Below, piece by piece: positions 33,905-47,988 of a stretch of DNA of 64,000 nucleotides. The position numbers and the translations under genes were made by a program. Below the pieces are notes generated by a model that ran no database searches, had not been told where the DNA came from, and saw nothing but the letters and a program-made list of their open reading frames with translations. How positions within the stretch are numbered: the stretch's first letter is position 1; the number at the start of each line of letters is the position of its first letter. The stretch is from Cristatella mucedo (taxonomy: Eukaryota; Bryozoa; Phylactolaemata; Cristatellidae): contig WPIO01000010.1 in assembly GCA_009760855.2 (NCBI GenBank), positions 7,489,501-7,553,500 on the forward strand, written 5' to 3'.

Positions 33905-36900
33905 GTGAGTATCTGTTGCAACTCGTCCCCTTGGTCGCTTGTCGCAGGATTGTCTCATCTCGGCAGCAACTCTCTCAGCTCTCCTTGATGATTTGATGCT
34001 GATTTTATGCCCCTCCCCTCTGGACAAGCTGACGGTGCCCAGACAGGCATACATTGTCAGCAGTCATGTCAGTATTTCCAAGCCGGCTGGCTGCTTCCTC
34101 GTTGGTAGGCTGTAACTGTACTTTAGGCATGGGATGTGACTGCTGAAATTTGAGTGAAATTCCTGGAATTCGGTCAGCTGATCTATTACTAGCTGTCTGC
34201 CCCACCCATCGTTGCCAACCTTGAACCGGGTCTGTGCTCCTTGAACGGCTGCTGCCCACGAGCCTTTGATGCTGAATACAGCTCTATGGCTGAGCAGCTG
34301 GATAAGCAATAATTTGCACCTTAAAGTCACAGGCATACTTTAGACGATTGTTTTTGTGCACGGTGACATACTTCAGTAGTGGTCCAAGCCTCTCTTGCCG
34401 GGCACTTTGGCTGCAGGTAGCATGAACCTGAATGTAACTAGCATCCACTATGTTGTACCGTTGTGTGTATATCCCTTCAGTAAGCAGTTGCCTACCAGAG
34501 AAATCTAGAGTAATTTGTGGCTTTTGCTGGCAGGGCAGCTGCTTCCCTGACATGCTGCAGTGGTGGTCGTATATGATGATGGCTTGCTCGAAAACTTCCT
34601 GGAAACTGGGCAAGAAAAGGTCAAGGATGCTTGTTGGCAGCCCTGCTGCAAGCCATGTCTGGGTCAGCAAAAAGCATTAGCCTGTGCTGTTCATCCTCAC
34701 TCCGACTGAATAGTTATGGGCAGACTAAGCGTCACCCAGAAACTAGTAAGACAACCCTTAAAATTGGCTCGGCCAGCATATCCCCTATTGCCTCGACGTG
34801 GAATCGGGGTTTCCCATTCAAAAGTGACCTGTAGCTAGATGGCCACATCAGCTCCGAGATCAAGCCTGCCCACTCTCGGCTGTGGAACATCCCAAAAATA
34901 CAAGGTGCTTAGATAAGGATACCTCAACTAGGTGAGTCTGTGCATGTGTGGCATCTGCCTAGGCTTTTGCAGTATTACCTGTGCAGTAAGATGCTTGCAG
35001 ATGGTGAACAACCTGGGATCTAGGCTGATCGATCGGTCGTGAGTGTTGTAACTGCCACGTTATGTTGCTTTTTACTCACCTGCATGGTTACCCTTCAAGC
35101 AGCAACCACCCTATCGACTTTAAGGTCCTGTCACTCACTTCTACGTCCCTCCATTCTCTTGCTTCTGCCAACCTCAGAATGTCTCCCTGGTTTGGCAGGG
35201 GGGTTATGTGCTGCCTTAAACGACCAAGGTCGTGAATTTGAGCCGTGTGGCATATGTAAAGCGCCTGGATAGAGATTCAGCTCTCGTTTAGGGCACTATA
35301 CAAATGAATTATATGTATATGATCACTCCTCAATGCCTTTGCAGCAAATGTAAAGCATCTAGGAAGAGATTGAGTTCTCTGAGGGCACTTTATCAAGTGC
35401 ATTATTATTATTATTTTATTATTATTATTAAACTTCCCATAGTGTCACTCCTTTGAATAGTCATTTACCTGTGCCAGTCAACCTCAAATCCTCTGCATAA
35501 CCCGTGCCTTTAGTTCAAATGCTCCCAAAGCCTGGAACTTGTACCGACTGACATCACGACATCCTCTCACGTGACATTAAAAATGTTTTGTTAGCATTAT
35601 TCTATAAGTGGTACCAGTCCAGATACGCTTCAATTCTTGTGACTGTATTCACACGTGTTACGAACAAATTGTGAATTTTTGCACCCTGTAACAGCTGCTG
35701 ATCCCTAGTGTTCTGCCTTACTATGCTGGCACATCGTAGATGTTCAGTGGTTTTAGAAGTGAGTCTGGATCTGTTTTGCCCGAATTAGCTTTGACCGGCA
35801 ATTATAACTTGCTGTTCTGCTACTCGATTAAAAAAAGGTTCTTGACCGTTTTACTTCTTTATGCTTTATCGTTCTTATTGGCTTTCTGGATGTTATGTAG
35901 AACTGCTCAAGTAGGTGAAGAATGGACCTGTACACTGCCCTCCAAAAGTCTCTACGCACCTGCTACCATCACCCTGTTTTACTCGAAACACACAAGATTT
36001 AGATTGGATCTAACTCTATAGCAGTTTTTATAATGCAGAAAGGCTAAAAAAAAATATATAATTACATGCAATTTATTGGGCAAGATAAAAAACTTGTCGA
36101 GGTACCGTGATTTGTGATAACTTCACCCAGTCGTTTCGGCATTGATTCCACTAGCTTCCGGCACGTTTCTGGAGGAGTTGACGTTCAGCAATCCTTCAAA
36201 AACCTCATCGAGTTTCATGCAAGGGAGAACTCTATGAAATTTAAAAAAGCTTGGTTGACTTCGTCCCACAGATGTTCTATTGCCTATAAGTCTGGGCTTT
36301 GGCTTGGCCACGGAATTACCTCAATTGGCTCAAAGCCGTAGTCGGCAGGGCTCGTGAAAAATGGTTTAACCGCCACAGTAGTGTGCCTTGGATCCTTGTC
36401 ATGCTGCTTACAGAAATCGAACCCGTGAAGAGTGTAAGTAAGTGGCAAGCCAACATTCTGCACAATGTAGACATACACAATCTGACTCGTGATTCCTTGA
36501 ATCATGTGCAGATGCCCAACACCAGAAGTTGAGGAGCAACCCCATACCATTACACTTCCACCGAATTTCACCAATATTTTTCTGACGCATCCATATACGC
36601 TTCAACCATTTGACGGCGAACGTACTGCTTCTTTTTATTGCAACCGACGAGATTGAATTTGGACTCAGTCGAGATTAGTCTGCTCCATTGGTCAACTGTC
36701 CAATGCTAGGATCGGCAAGCAAAATCCAACCTTGCTTTTTTGTGCTGCACAGTCAACAATGGGTTGCACTTAATCACCCGTGTCTTCAGTCCTTGTCCGT
36801 TAAGCCGCATAAGCATCAACTCATAGTGTTTTGGCTTATGACCGTTCCAGTAGCTTGATAGAGAGACTGGCAGTGCATTTTAGCAATGCCAAACCTGTCC

Positions 36901-39900
36901 TTCAAAGCCATGCTTTTGAGGAGCCGGTCTTCCCTCGGAGAAGTTACTCGAGGGTGACCCGAGCGCAGCAGTGCCTGTGTGCTACCATAGTCCAGATGTT
37001 TTTTAATAATATTCCTAACAGTACCTTCTGAGATCTTCAGCCCACTCGGGATTTCTTGGTTTAATGAGACATCTCCGTGTAGGATATCAAACACAGCTCC
37101 TGTACCCTCAGAAAGCTGTGCAACCGGTGGCATGTTCTGGTGGGGTACCGACCGTCGATATGGCAGGGGCTAGCCCCAACAGGTCAAGGAAGCATCCGGG
37201 TACCTTAGCTCATCATTCGCCAAGACATCGCGGTGACGAAATGGGCCAAAATAGGTTCTGCTTGATGGCATCCAAGAGGGTGAAATAGTCACGTGACAAC
37301 ACCACCACATCTATTTACATGGAAACCGTTGACTTGGTTGCCGGGAAATGCATTAACTCATTATGCCAAACGTAGCAAACTAAAACTAAGGCAAAAATTA
37401 TATAGATTTTTACGATTTAATAATTAGTACAGCATAATGACATTCGAATATGGGTATTAGCAACAACCGAATAAAGATCGATGGACCAGGTGCTGAGAAA
37501 CGTTTGGGAGGGCAGTGAGTATTATATCTCAACGAGCTTATGTACTCGGTTTGCCTGCTGTTCTTCTCTATGCGCTACCTGCTCGTAGCTCCTGCACTGC
37601 TTTCCATTTGGGGGTGGGTGGAAGGCCAAGTGTTGGGGCATAGCATTGGAACGTGTCACGGGTTTGCTGCGCTTGGCCTTTCCGTTCTATTTTTATGGCT
37701 TTTGGTTACTGACAGGTGATAAATATGGCATTGGTATACGAGGTTCAGTTATATGATAACATCCTTAGGTTATTTAAGAGTATTAGACATCAGACCTGAA
37801 AACCTCTATACAAAAATGCTAGCTGATTTAACAGCCTCTTTTGTATAGCTACATTAGAGCCTTTACGGCAATCACCAACGCTTGCAGCGGCGATAAAGGA
37901 TCGCCCACCACAGGATTCGAACCCACGACTTCGGGTCCGAGGTCGTGAAGAGCAACCGCCTTACCTAGTGTGCCATCACGGGCAGCCTTAGAAGCTTTGA
38001 AGGATTCTAAACCTTGTTATGGTGTGCGACAGGTTTCTAAAAGTGTTACACTAAAGTAATCATAATATCTTAGAGGTTGCAGGATCTTCCCTCTTCAAGG
38101 CACAATTACTTTTCGGCATTCAGTCCCACGGCAGATGGTCTCCGGTCACTCGATATTTTGAAATTAAAAGACCGTGGCATGGTGTGGAATCGATTTCTAA
38201 ACGTGTTGCACTCCAGTAGTAGTGGGCCGTGTGGGGTGATCTAATACTACCCGGGTAACCAAGAAAATGTTGCAGCTACCGTTTTAGAGGCTTGTTGTTT
38301 TTGGGTAAGCAGATTGCTGCTGAGCCCATCGGTAGTTAGTAGGCCTGTACCAGTAACTCCGGTAGCTAAAGTCTTTTATAAGGTGCCCTGTTTGTGATCT
38401 GCACTACTGTTGGGCAATATGAACCGACAGCAGCAGGGTGTGTCTCACACCAGATGGTCGGTGCTGTGGTAAAGAAAAGTGGGGTAGGCTTCCCACACCC
38501 GGAAGCCATCGATCCTCCCATTCATTCAAGCTGCCTGTTTGTTCTCATCTTTTGGGTCTTGACAATAGCCGATGTGTTATATTTCAATTAGCACCTGTTC
38601 CCGAGGCTGTAGGTTTAATTTGTGCTCTATTTCTGTCAAGTTTGGCTATCGTGCCCCCATCACACTGGTTTTGCTAGATGTGTCCGTAAAGTTGTTGAGG
38701 TCAATGAGGGTAACAATGACCACAGGCATTCCACTTCCTGGAGTAGGCTAGTTCACGATACCACGACCTTAATCATTTTTAACTGCACAGGACACTTGCT
38801 TGCAAGTTAACGATCTCCTTATTTCTTTTTGCTTGGGACAAATGCACTGATGTTTGCCAGAATGCACTGCCTGTTGGAGAGGGGACAGGCAACTTGTAAT
38901 CGGAGCATTGTTTCATAGTCTCTATTGCCTTCAATTTTTCAAAATACGAAGCAACCAGAGGCGATCCAGTCTGCTTCGGAACTTCGCCTTGAGCTGGAAC
39001 GATCCAGCAGCCTCTTGGTTACCGGTCCAGAGCTGTTCCGATTGAGCTGTCGCGATTCTAAAGTGACCTCTCGTTAGACGACCACATCAGCTCCACAATC
39101 AAGTCTGCCTACTTTCAGCCACACAACATTGCTAAATTTCGGGCTTGTTTAGATAAGGATACCACGTCTAAGTTGGTCGTGCATTTGTGACATCCCGTCT
39201 TGACTTCTGTAACTCACTGCTTGCTGGCCTACCGGCATGTGCAATCAGGCGATTACAGCTGGTGCAAAATTCCACAGCTAGGCTTGTCTGTCGTGAGCTT
39301 CGCAGTTGCCACTTCTCGCCGACCTGCACTGGCTACCAGTCAAGCAACGGATCGACTTCAAGGTTTTGTCGCTCACATTTAGGTCACTTCATTCTTTGGC
39401 TCCAGCCTATCTCAGATCTACTCCCCCACTAGGCCAAGCAGCCTACCACCCGCTTTTCGGAATCCAACAGTCTACAAGTACCTCGTACGAACCTCAAATC
39501 CTTTAGAGACCGTGCATTTAGTTCGTATGCTCCCAAAGCCTGGAACTCCATCCCGACTTGCGTCAGAACATCCCCTGACTTGACCACATTTAAAAAGAAC
39601 TTAAAAATGCCTATTAGGACAGCATTTAGTGAGTCCCTATGATTCGTCCTTCATGTGCTTATGTGTGCTGACACCATGCATGCTGCCACTAACCACATTT
39701 GCATGCTGACCCTGTCACCCCTAACCATATTATTCATGTTGTCTATCAAGCATGATATTACTCACCATTCAATCGCGTTTCCCTTTGCAGAAAATATAAA
39801 GCGCCTAGAAAGAGATTGAGTTCTCTGAGCGCGCTTTATCAAGTGCAATATTATTATTATTACTAGTTTTCAATCGGCGCTCGACTCAGGGTTTTAAAGC

Positions 39901-42900
39901 ATCTGCTGTACATGCTCGAGCCGAATCCTGGAGTACTGCCTACATAATAATAATGATAAGTTGCTTGTATAGCACCCAACGAGAACCTAATCTCCATGGG
40001 TTTTACAACTTACAAGGGTTAGTGACATGCACAGTATCAAACATGCAGAAGCAAGCTAGTATCATGTTTTAGGCCAGCATGCTAAAGCAAACATTAAGAC
40101 ACGCAGGGGTACCGGTTAGTAAGACCTATAGCCAGCAGCATGGCACTGAATCATTCACTGGTACTCACCCAAGGCACACCTCAACAAAAAGGCAAGTTCA
40201 CGGGGCAAAGGGAAAGCTGATCGGACAAAACAGAAAAGTTACTGAGTTGTGCACCAGTTGCAGCTGACTTAGGAAAGTGGCAGGGAGTTTTGGATACACG
40301 TAATTGAAATAATCTAGATGCAGCGTCTCAAAACACGTGAGCTAGTTTGGCTTTCATTCTCCTATTTAAGCAGGCCCTGATTTTAGTAGTGCTCCTTAGC
40401 TGAAAGTAGAAGGATTTGACAGTGGAGGAAATGTGTTCATCTAATGATAAGAACCTGTGCCTTTGTGATTGTAAATAGGATGTGAAGCTGCAGCCATTAC
40501 ACCTCCTGTGGTAGGCGACCAGAGTGCTTATCCACTGCATGATGTACCCTGGTCAAGGCAAGTAGGGCAAATCCCATGAGCTGTAGCCGCCTCCACTCCC
40601 ACCTCCTCTCTTTTACGCTTGACGTCTCTGTACACCAGCATCCAAATAGACAAGCAGCCTGGGGTAGGGTGTTAAAGGGGAAAGGTTGTCTCCGTAGTAT
40701 CTTAGTACAAAACAAACATGCTAGTTGAATGCCCGTGTCGATTCTAGGAAAGCTGGTCACCCCGGAAATTGGCTGTCGCCAGTCGGTATTTGCTAATGGC
40801 AATGGCAACTAGCTAGCCTCTGTGCTGCTGCTGTCAATGTTGCTTTGTGTAGTGCACCCACTGTCGGTTCCGAGGATCTGTGGCTACTTGAGCATGCATT
40901 TCAAATATATGTGCAAGCTGCTAAGGCTTGCCCTGTTTGCCATACAGGTATGCGGTGATTGCCTCTGGTTGTGCTGGTTGTCCGAAGCTACAGTGCCAGC
41001 GCCCCGGCTGTGATACGTTCTTCTGCTACCACTGCAAGCAGGATTGGCATCCCAGTCAGACCTGCGATGCTGCCAGGCTTCAGCGTGCTGCCAGCCAGCG
41101 AGTGACTATTACTTCATTTTCATACGATGCACTGATGCCAGAGCCCAGTAAGAGATGGTTGATGTTCTTCTGCCACTGGTGATGCTGGTTTGGTATCAGT
41201 GGTGTTGCTGTAGTATTTCAGCTTAGCGATTCGGCTTCTTTCTGTTTGATGCAATGTTGTACCCTACAGCAATCATTACTGCTTGGGCTGAACTGGCTGT
41301 ATGGTATACAATAATTAAAATGATAATGCATCTCTTTAGCACCTTAAGAGAAATAAATCACTGTCTAGGCACTCTTAAGTTTTCTAGAAAGGAAGCATGG
41401 TAATTGGTTTGTGACAGCGTGCACAATGTCAGCATGCACGAGCACACCAGACAATTTGCATAGAAGGGGCAGATACTGTCAGCAGTGGGTGTATTTTTAA
41501 CTTATTTTAGAATAACCTAAAATCGAAGATTTTGCCACGTCTGTCGCGAGTGAGTTCCGGCTTTTGGGGCATACAAACTTAAACGTCCTATCATCGGGAT
41601 AGGAGTGTCATGACGTCAGTCTGGTGTGAGTTCTAGGCGAATGAGTTAAAGGCATGGTCTCCAAAGGTTGGCAAAGCAGGAAGGGGGTATTTTAGATAAA
41701 AAGCTGGCAAGAAATGATAAAGAGACCCATAAGTGAGTTGCAGAACCTCGAAGTCGATATGCTGCTTGATGTTGAGCCAGTGCTGGGCAGAGAGTAGTGG
41801 TGTAATGTGGCAGTTGTGACGTTCACGTCAGACAACGAAACTGCCGAGTTTTACACCAACTAAAAGTGTCTTTTTGCATCAGGCAGCAAGATCTGCTAGT
41901 AGTGCATTGCACATGTCATTATTGTCTACCACTACTCGTTCTAGTGTCTTGGACAAGAACGGCAGTAGGAAAACTGGGCAGAAATTGCTGAACTTCTCTT
42001 GATCTAGTGTTGACTTCCTTAGCCTAACAGCAGTCTTTTTGAAGGATGAAAAGAAAAGACCTTGGCTAAGAATATAGTTATTTTCGTTATGAAGGAGTGC
42101 AGCAAATCTTTGCATCTCTAAAGGAGAGCATTAAGCATTGGGCCTAGAGGGCCAGCAGTTATTTTAGACTGAGAGATGAACTTCAGAGATGAGGTCACTC
42201 TTAGCAGGCTGAAGGTGGACATAAGTAAAGCAGGGGATGATGGGTGATGAGTCAAGTGGGAATGTTGTCCAGTGCTTAGGCTCTCCGGTCTTATCTATTT
42301 TGCTGACAATTGAGGAGTCAAGTGGGAATTTTAACTTGGGTATAGACTCTGATCTCATCTATTTTTCTCACAAAAAAGAAAGGATAATCTGCCAGATCAC
42401 CATAAGATCGGTGGGTGCCGTGCAAAGCTGGAAGCAACTAAGGATATGATTGATAGTCAGCATCTGCATTTGTGGATCATGTGTGATTGATTCCATTCTG
42501 TTTTAGTTGAAGCTAGATTGGCCTTAACCAGGATGGATTGGTAAGAACTGCAATAGTCCTGGTATGCTAGTCGATGGACAGACGATCCTGATCTTATGTA
42601 TGCTTTCTCAGGCTTGTGCATTGTAGTCTTAGCGAGTTAAGTGTCTTCAGTAAACCATGGGCCATTCGGTCGAGAGCATGTGATGTTCTTAGTCAGAGAA
42701 ACAAACTCATCCAGCACAGTGGCTTGTCGTGTTGTAGCATTCTGGCAGTAATGGCTGATCAGATAGAGAATTGAGCAGAAAGGGTAAGAAAGATGTTTTA
42801 CTGACGGCATTAGTTTTGAGGGCCTCAAGGTGTTGCGATTCACGAATTATTTTTTATACTGTATGGGACACAAACTGAAGACTGATCGAGATCCACGTGT

Positions 42901-45900
42901 TGTCAGATGTGTATAGTTTGGTGATAATAAGAGCTGACAACATACAACAGCAAGAGAACATTCGATTGCGTGTTTGACTTTTGTTTTGACTGGCGGGCGC
43001 CATGCATATGAACCTCAGGGGGAAAGTGGACTTTCTAATGTGCAAAAGGCTGCACACACGGGTCAGTTGGTTCATTGGAATGGAGTGCTAAAATCAGCCA
43101 GTACGAGGTAGGGATCATTTCTAGATCACAGGACCGAAATTAAATTAGAAAAATCTGAAATTAAGGGTATGACTTGATATGGGTAGGAGAAAAGGCATAG
43201 ACTTCTGCCAACGTTGGCAGCTTGCTGTTGAAGGGACTCACTACAAGAGGTTAGAAAGACTTCTTCGAGGTTACAGCAAAGTATTTTTTACTAAAGGAGA
43301 AACAAGGCAATGTGTACCCCTAATTTTTATTGATCTCGGGGTATGGGAGAAGAGGAGCCTGGGTGGGTGACATCGATTATGGTCTGGCAGTCGATTTCTA
43401 GCCAGGTCTTTGACACACCAAAGATGTCAAGGGCATGATCAAGAATCTTGTCGACTTTATTAGGGGTTTATTGCAAATAGAACATGTGCATGCACATCGT
43501 CTTGAACTTGTTAGGAGGCCAGTTTGCGTAGTCAGTCATTTGTCATGACTTGTCCGTTGCTGTTTGGTTGAACGGTGTCATATCGGTATGCCGATTTTCG
43601 GCTCCATGCTGTTGGTGGGCAGCATTAGCTTGTAGCCGGCTTACCTTATTGCATCGTACATAGGTTCTTTCTCTGTCGTGATCAGGCCTAACCAGTTTAC
43701 ACCTATGCATATTGATCTTGTGTGCTATTGCATTTTAGGCACACACTGGTTGTACACACCTACACACACTAGACTATTAACAATCGATGTCAGATGCCGT
43801 GACACTCTGTTGACGAGTCTTTGAGAAAAATCCGATCTGCTCGAGTGTTTCGGGCAGATGCATGATCAGGGACCTATGAAGAGCTCTTGCCTTTCATGCA
43901 GTAGGACCGGGTGTATTTAAGAAAACTAAATGCTAGAAGTGAATATTATGAAGACAAACCTGTATTGCAGGAGAAGAAATCAAACTGTGTCCTCGATGCA
44001 AATCGTACATCACGAAGCTGGATGATGGCTCGTGTAACCACATGACGTGCACACTGTGTGGGGCTCAGTTTTGTTGGCTATGCAACAAAGAAATCACAGA
44101 CCTTCATTACCTAAGGTAAACTCCATCATCTGCAGATAGTTCAGGGATACTGTCTTTTTCTTTCTGCATTTTCATTGAAGTCTAGATCCCCTGTGGCCGA
44201 CCTCAGCCAGCTGTGCAGCAACCCTAATAGGAAGCCATCACGGGATGCAAAGCGACCTTAATTCTGTGTCAGTCCACAACAAAACTCAACGAGCTTCGAG
44301 ACGCACTTGTGCTATGCTGCTCTCATGTTTAGATCTCGATAGTCAGCTGGTTTTTTGTTTTTCTCCTTGTCGAGTTGTGATTGCTGTGCCCTGAGTGCCG
44401 TTGGAATGTATGTAAATTCTCAGTGAGTTTTTTAGCAGTCACTGGCCATCCAATTCGTTTGTCTTCTCAGCTCCGGTGTCAAGCCTAGCTTCACCTGTTC
44501 AGTAGCCACTAGGCTTGCTGACAAGCTCTTCTCTGCCGGATGGTGGCGAATTAGGAATCCAGAACCTGACTGTATATTGCTGTTACCAACAAACGTGTGC
44601 CCCAAAGTTGTGCAGAACTTCCAACTTTCATGGGGCAGGAGCTGTTGTATTTGGAGGTCGGGTATTGCGAGCAATAGCTGCCCACCTTTCTTTTTGGATA
44701 ACGACCTGGCCATGCAGAGATGGCCACACGTGTTCCATTCGGGCTTTCCTTTTAGGAAAAACTTCCCCAACTTCGAAAGGCACTGTGGTTGGCCTTGTGA
44801 CACGCTTTATTTGCATCATACACTTGGTGGATTCGCTATGGCTTCCATTGCAGTGCTGTGGGTGTGATGAGAAGGAATGGAGTGGCCGCTGCTTCAGCTG
44901 GCTGCTAAACGTTCCTTGAAAGCTTGGCTTATGAGAGAGCAAGCGCTTGCCAGTCTGGAGCTCTCTGCAAGCCGTGTGATGTTTCACTTAGGTGTTCTTT
45001 AGTTCGTTGCATGCGCTGGTGGTGCTTGCTGCTGGGGGCTTTTCTTTAAAAAAAGCCGTTGCCACAATGATGCCGAGTTAGGAATGCGATGTCCGGTAAG
45101 GAGCAAGATTGACATTTGCAATCGCGCTGCCTCGATGTTTGCCAGAGAGAGGCTTGCCTCACACGAACGCTAGCAATGCAGAATGATAAAACGTGTTCTC
45201 TGAACTGGGCTCGGTTTGCTAGTCCTGACGAGGAAGCTTGCTCTGGGGGCACGGTTGCTCAGCCGCTGACTGTCAAGGCCGTCATTGCCCTCGGAGGCGA
45301 GGTGGGGACGCATGTGGGCCCTGACCCGGCCTGTGCAGCCGTCGTTTGGCGAGCTGGCAGCTCCATGCCAAGCTTGAGCCCACATGCTGTCTGCTGTCAT
45401 TGCAGTCCGTCCGGATGCACGTTCTGGGGTAAGAAGCCGTGGAGCCGCAAGAAGAAAATACTGTGGCAGCTGGGCACGCTTCTGGGCGCCCCGGTGGGCA
45501 TCGCCCTGCTCGCCAGCCTTGCCGTTCCCGTCATTGTGGTTGCGTTTCCCATTTATGCTGGCAAATGGGTGAGTCGGCGCGATGGGTTCAGTGGTCTTGC
45601 TCGGCATCCCGATGGCGTTGCTGCAGCCTGCTGCCCTTGAAAATCTGCTTTGGACGTACCTCTCCTGCCTGCTGCTTCTCAGCATCCCGATCGAGCTACC
45701 GGAGTCATTGCTGGCGATTGCTGTTGTTGCTACCGATTGCAGGGTAGACAGGCGTTGGTGGTCAGGGCTCAGCCTCTCGGGGCTGCCTCCTCACTGCTAG
45801 CATTGTGCCTGTGGCCTACCGCAAGCCCAAGGTCGACCGACGTTTCCGGTGCTGCCGACCTATATTTTGTTTTTGCTGTTGTCGATAAGCACTGACTGGT

Positions 45901-47913
45901 GCTGCTCCCTTGACCTTTGCACCGTGCTTCTGTCATGCAGAATTGCCGACCTGGCCGACCGAGCATGCATCTGTGGCTGCATGACTGGTCGGTTTTCACT
46001 GGTGAAGCTTGCGCAACTTCACTCCTAAACGAACTTATATTCGTGAATACATACTGGTGTGCATTCCCTTGGTGCCTTATGCTGACTTGTGCTGGTCGGC
46101 AGCTGGTTGCTTCAAGCCCGAATCTCTTTCTGTTGCTGTATAATACAATTGGTTTAACTAGCCGAACCGTTGAACGAATGCCTCGATATTATCCTCCTAA
46201 TTAATAACGTGATCAGCTGATTAATGGAAGCTTGTTACTGCCACTACCAATTATCTGGCCTGCAAATGCAGCTGCCAATGCTGGCTACCCAGCATTGCCT
46301 CTGAATGTCATCGACTGCTGTGCTGGTGTCGTTCCAGTGGCAGTGCAGTTAAATCGAAGTCCCGCCATCCCTTCCTTTGCCCACATTGATGTGCCTGGCA
46401 GCCCTGGCTTAGTGCACCTCTTGTAGTAGTAAAGTTAAAATGTTAGCTGATTTAACAGCCTCATTTAGCTATAGCAGCAGAAGAACCTTAGCAGCTATCG
46501 CCACCACTTGCAGTGGGCAATCGCACAAGCACTTGTCCACTGCAATACTCGAACCCTCGACCTGAGTCGTGAAATGTGAGCGCATTACCCCTGGGCTGAG
46601 ACACACTGGTTGTGTCCGTGGCTTTCTTACAAGCCGGAATTTTCTTACTTCCGTGGCTTCAGAACAAAACAGTCGATTGTATGCGCTCAATGTTAGCAGA
46701 ACCTTTTGGAATGCTGTGATCATCCCAGGTCTATTTTCCTATGCTGCTTCTTCGAATAATAGTTGTGCTGCATTGCTTTCCAGCACCAGTCAGTGGTGAA
46801 TTGCTTGGTATTCTTGCCCCATTGTTTGAGAGTGGAGCATGTCAGTGCACCCTTTGCTGGGACTATGTGCACCTTTTATGACACTGGGTAGTGCCAGTGA
46901 GTTTGTCAGGCGTGGCAACTACAGCTGTCAGCTGGGCAAAACTTTTTTGGCTTCGAAACGGCTTCGAAACCTTACGTCGTGCCAATGTGGTCTCTTGTTT
47001 CGGGGTACTCGGGATATTGGGCGTTGCTCACACCACCTGACTGCCAGCTAAGCCGTGACTGCCAGTGAATAATGTAGCGTTACTGTTCCGTGTGCCTGGC
47101 TATTGTGTAGGCAGATGCTGTCTGAACAGCTGCTTGGGAATTCTGTGTAATATGTCAATGCGATATGCTGTCTGCCACCGTGACGTGTTGCGTCAGCTAT
47201 TTCGGCTGCTATTCATTCATGATGTGACTCTTACACCACAGAGAGGCTGGCCCCACGGCAGTAGGACTTCTTTATCTTTAGGCTTCGTTTGTTCACCCTT
47301 TTTCCGCTAATGCTGAGGTTCTGCCGGCGCCCCGATTCATAATCAGCAAGAACAGGGAAGCGTTTGCTGCTGTGCTCTGGTGTGGCAAGGTTGGGACCTT
47401 ATACACCATTTTCTGTTAGTTGGATGCTAGTAAGTTTAGTACATCTGCTGGCCTTTTGGTAAAAGTTTGCGTGAAAACAATGACTATTATCAGTACTTTT
47501 GAGGCTTAAGCAATTGGGAAATAGCACTTACTGCTCTGGGACAAAAATTATGTTACATAACAGCAGAATTAGTGCAAATGGCCACTGTCAATGATTCTCA
47601 GGCTTCTCCTACCGAATCTGCTTTTCAGGAGCATAGAATGGCTGATCCATTTCAATAAGTGGATTCTCGTCTACAACTAATGTCTCTTACGGTGTTAGCA
47701 GAATTTCGTGCTTAGCACGTTTACCATATTTTAGTGCAACATTCGTATTGGAGCAGGACAAGTGCATCTTCAGATAAAAAAGAATGGTGCAAAGTCAGTA
47801 TAGATGCCGATAGCATGTGAGGATGGCGAGACGACTGGAAGCCGAGGAGCTGTTTCGAGAGCTGGGGGGGCAAGAAGGTCGGATAGGTAGCAGGTGGAGT
47901 GGCCTGTGCACGG

Positions 47914-47988
<75 letters not shown>

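Larger units (their letters stand above)
34800..35605 (+). mobile_element. LINE family C copy interrupted by nested insertion
   Basis: 34800-35182 and about 35455-35600 match adjoining parts of the LINE C copy at 39060-39600 (GACCACATCAGCTCC, AGATAAGGATACC, GCTCCCAAAGCCTGGAACT). Between them lies foreign sequence: a SINE II copy, then a second LINE C-type tail with an ATT repeat. Confidence 0.8.

Noticed and set aside
45170-45685. Minus-strand 171-codon frame opposite RNF19 exon 4
   Set aside because: It is the antisense shadow of the conserved membrane exon.
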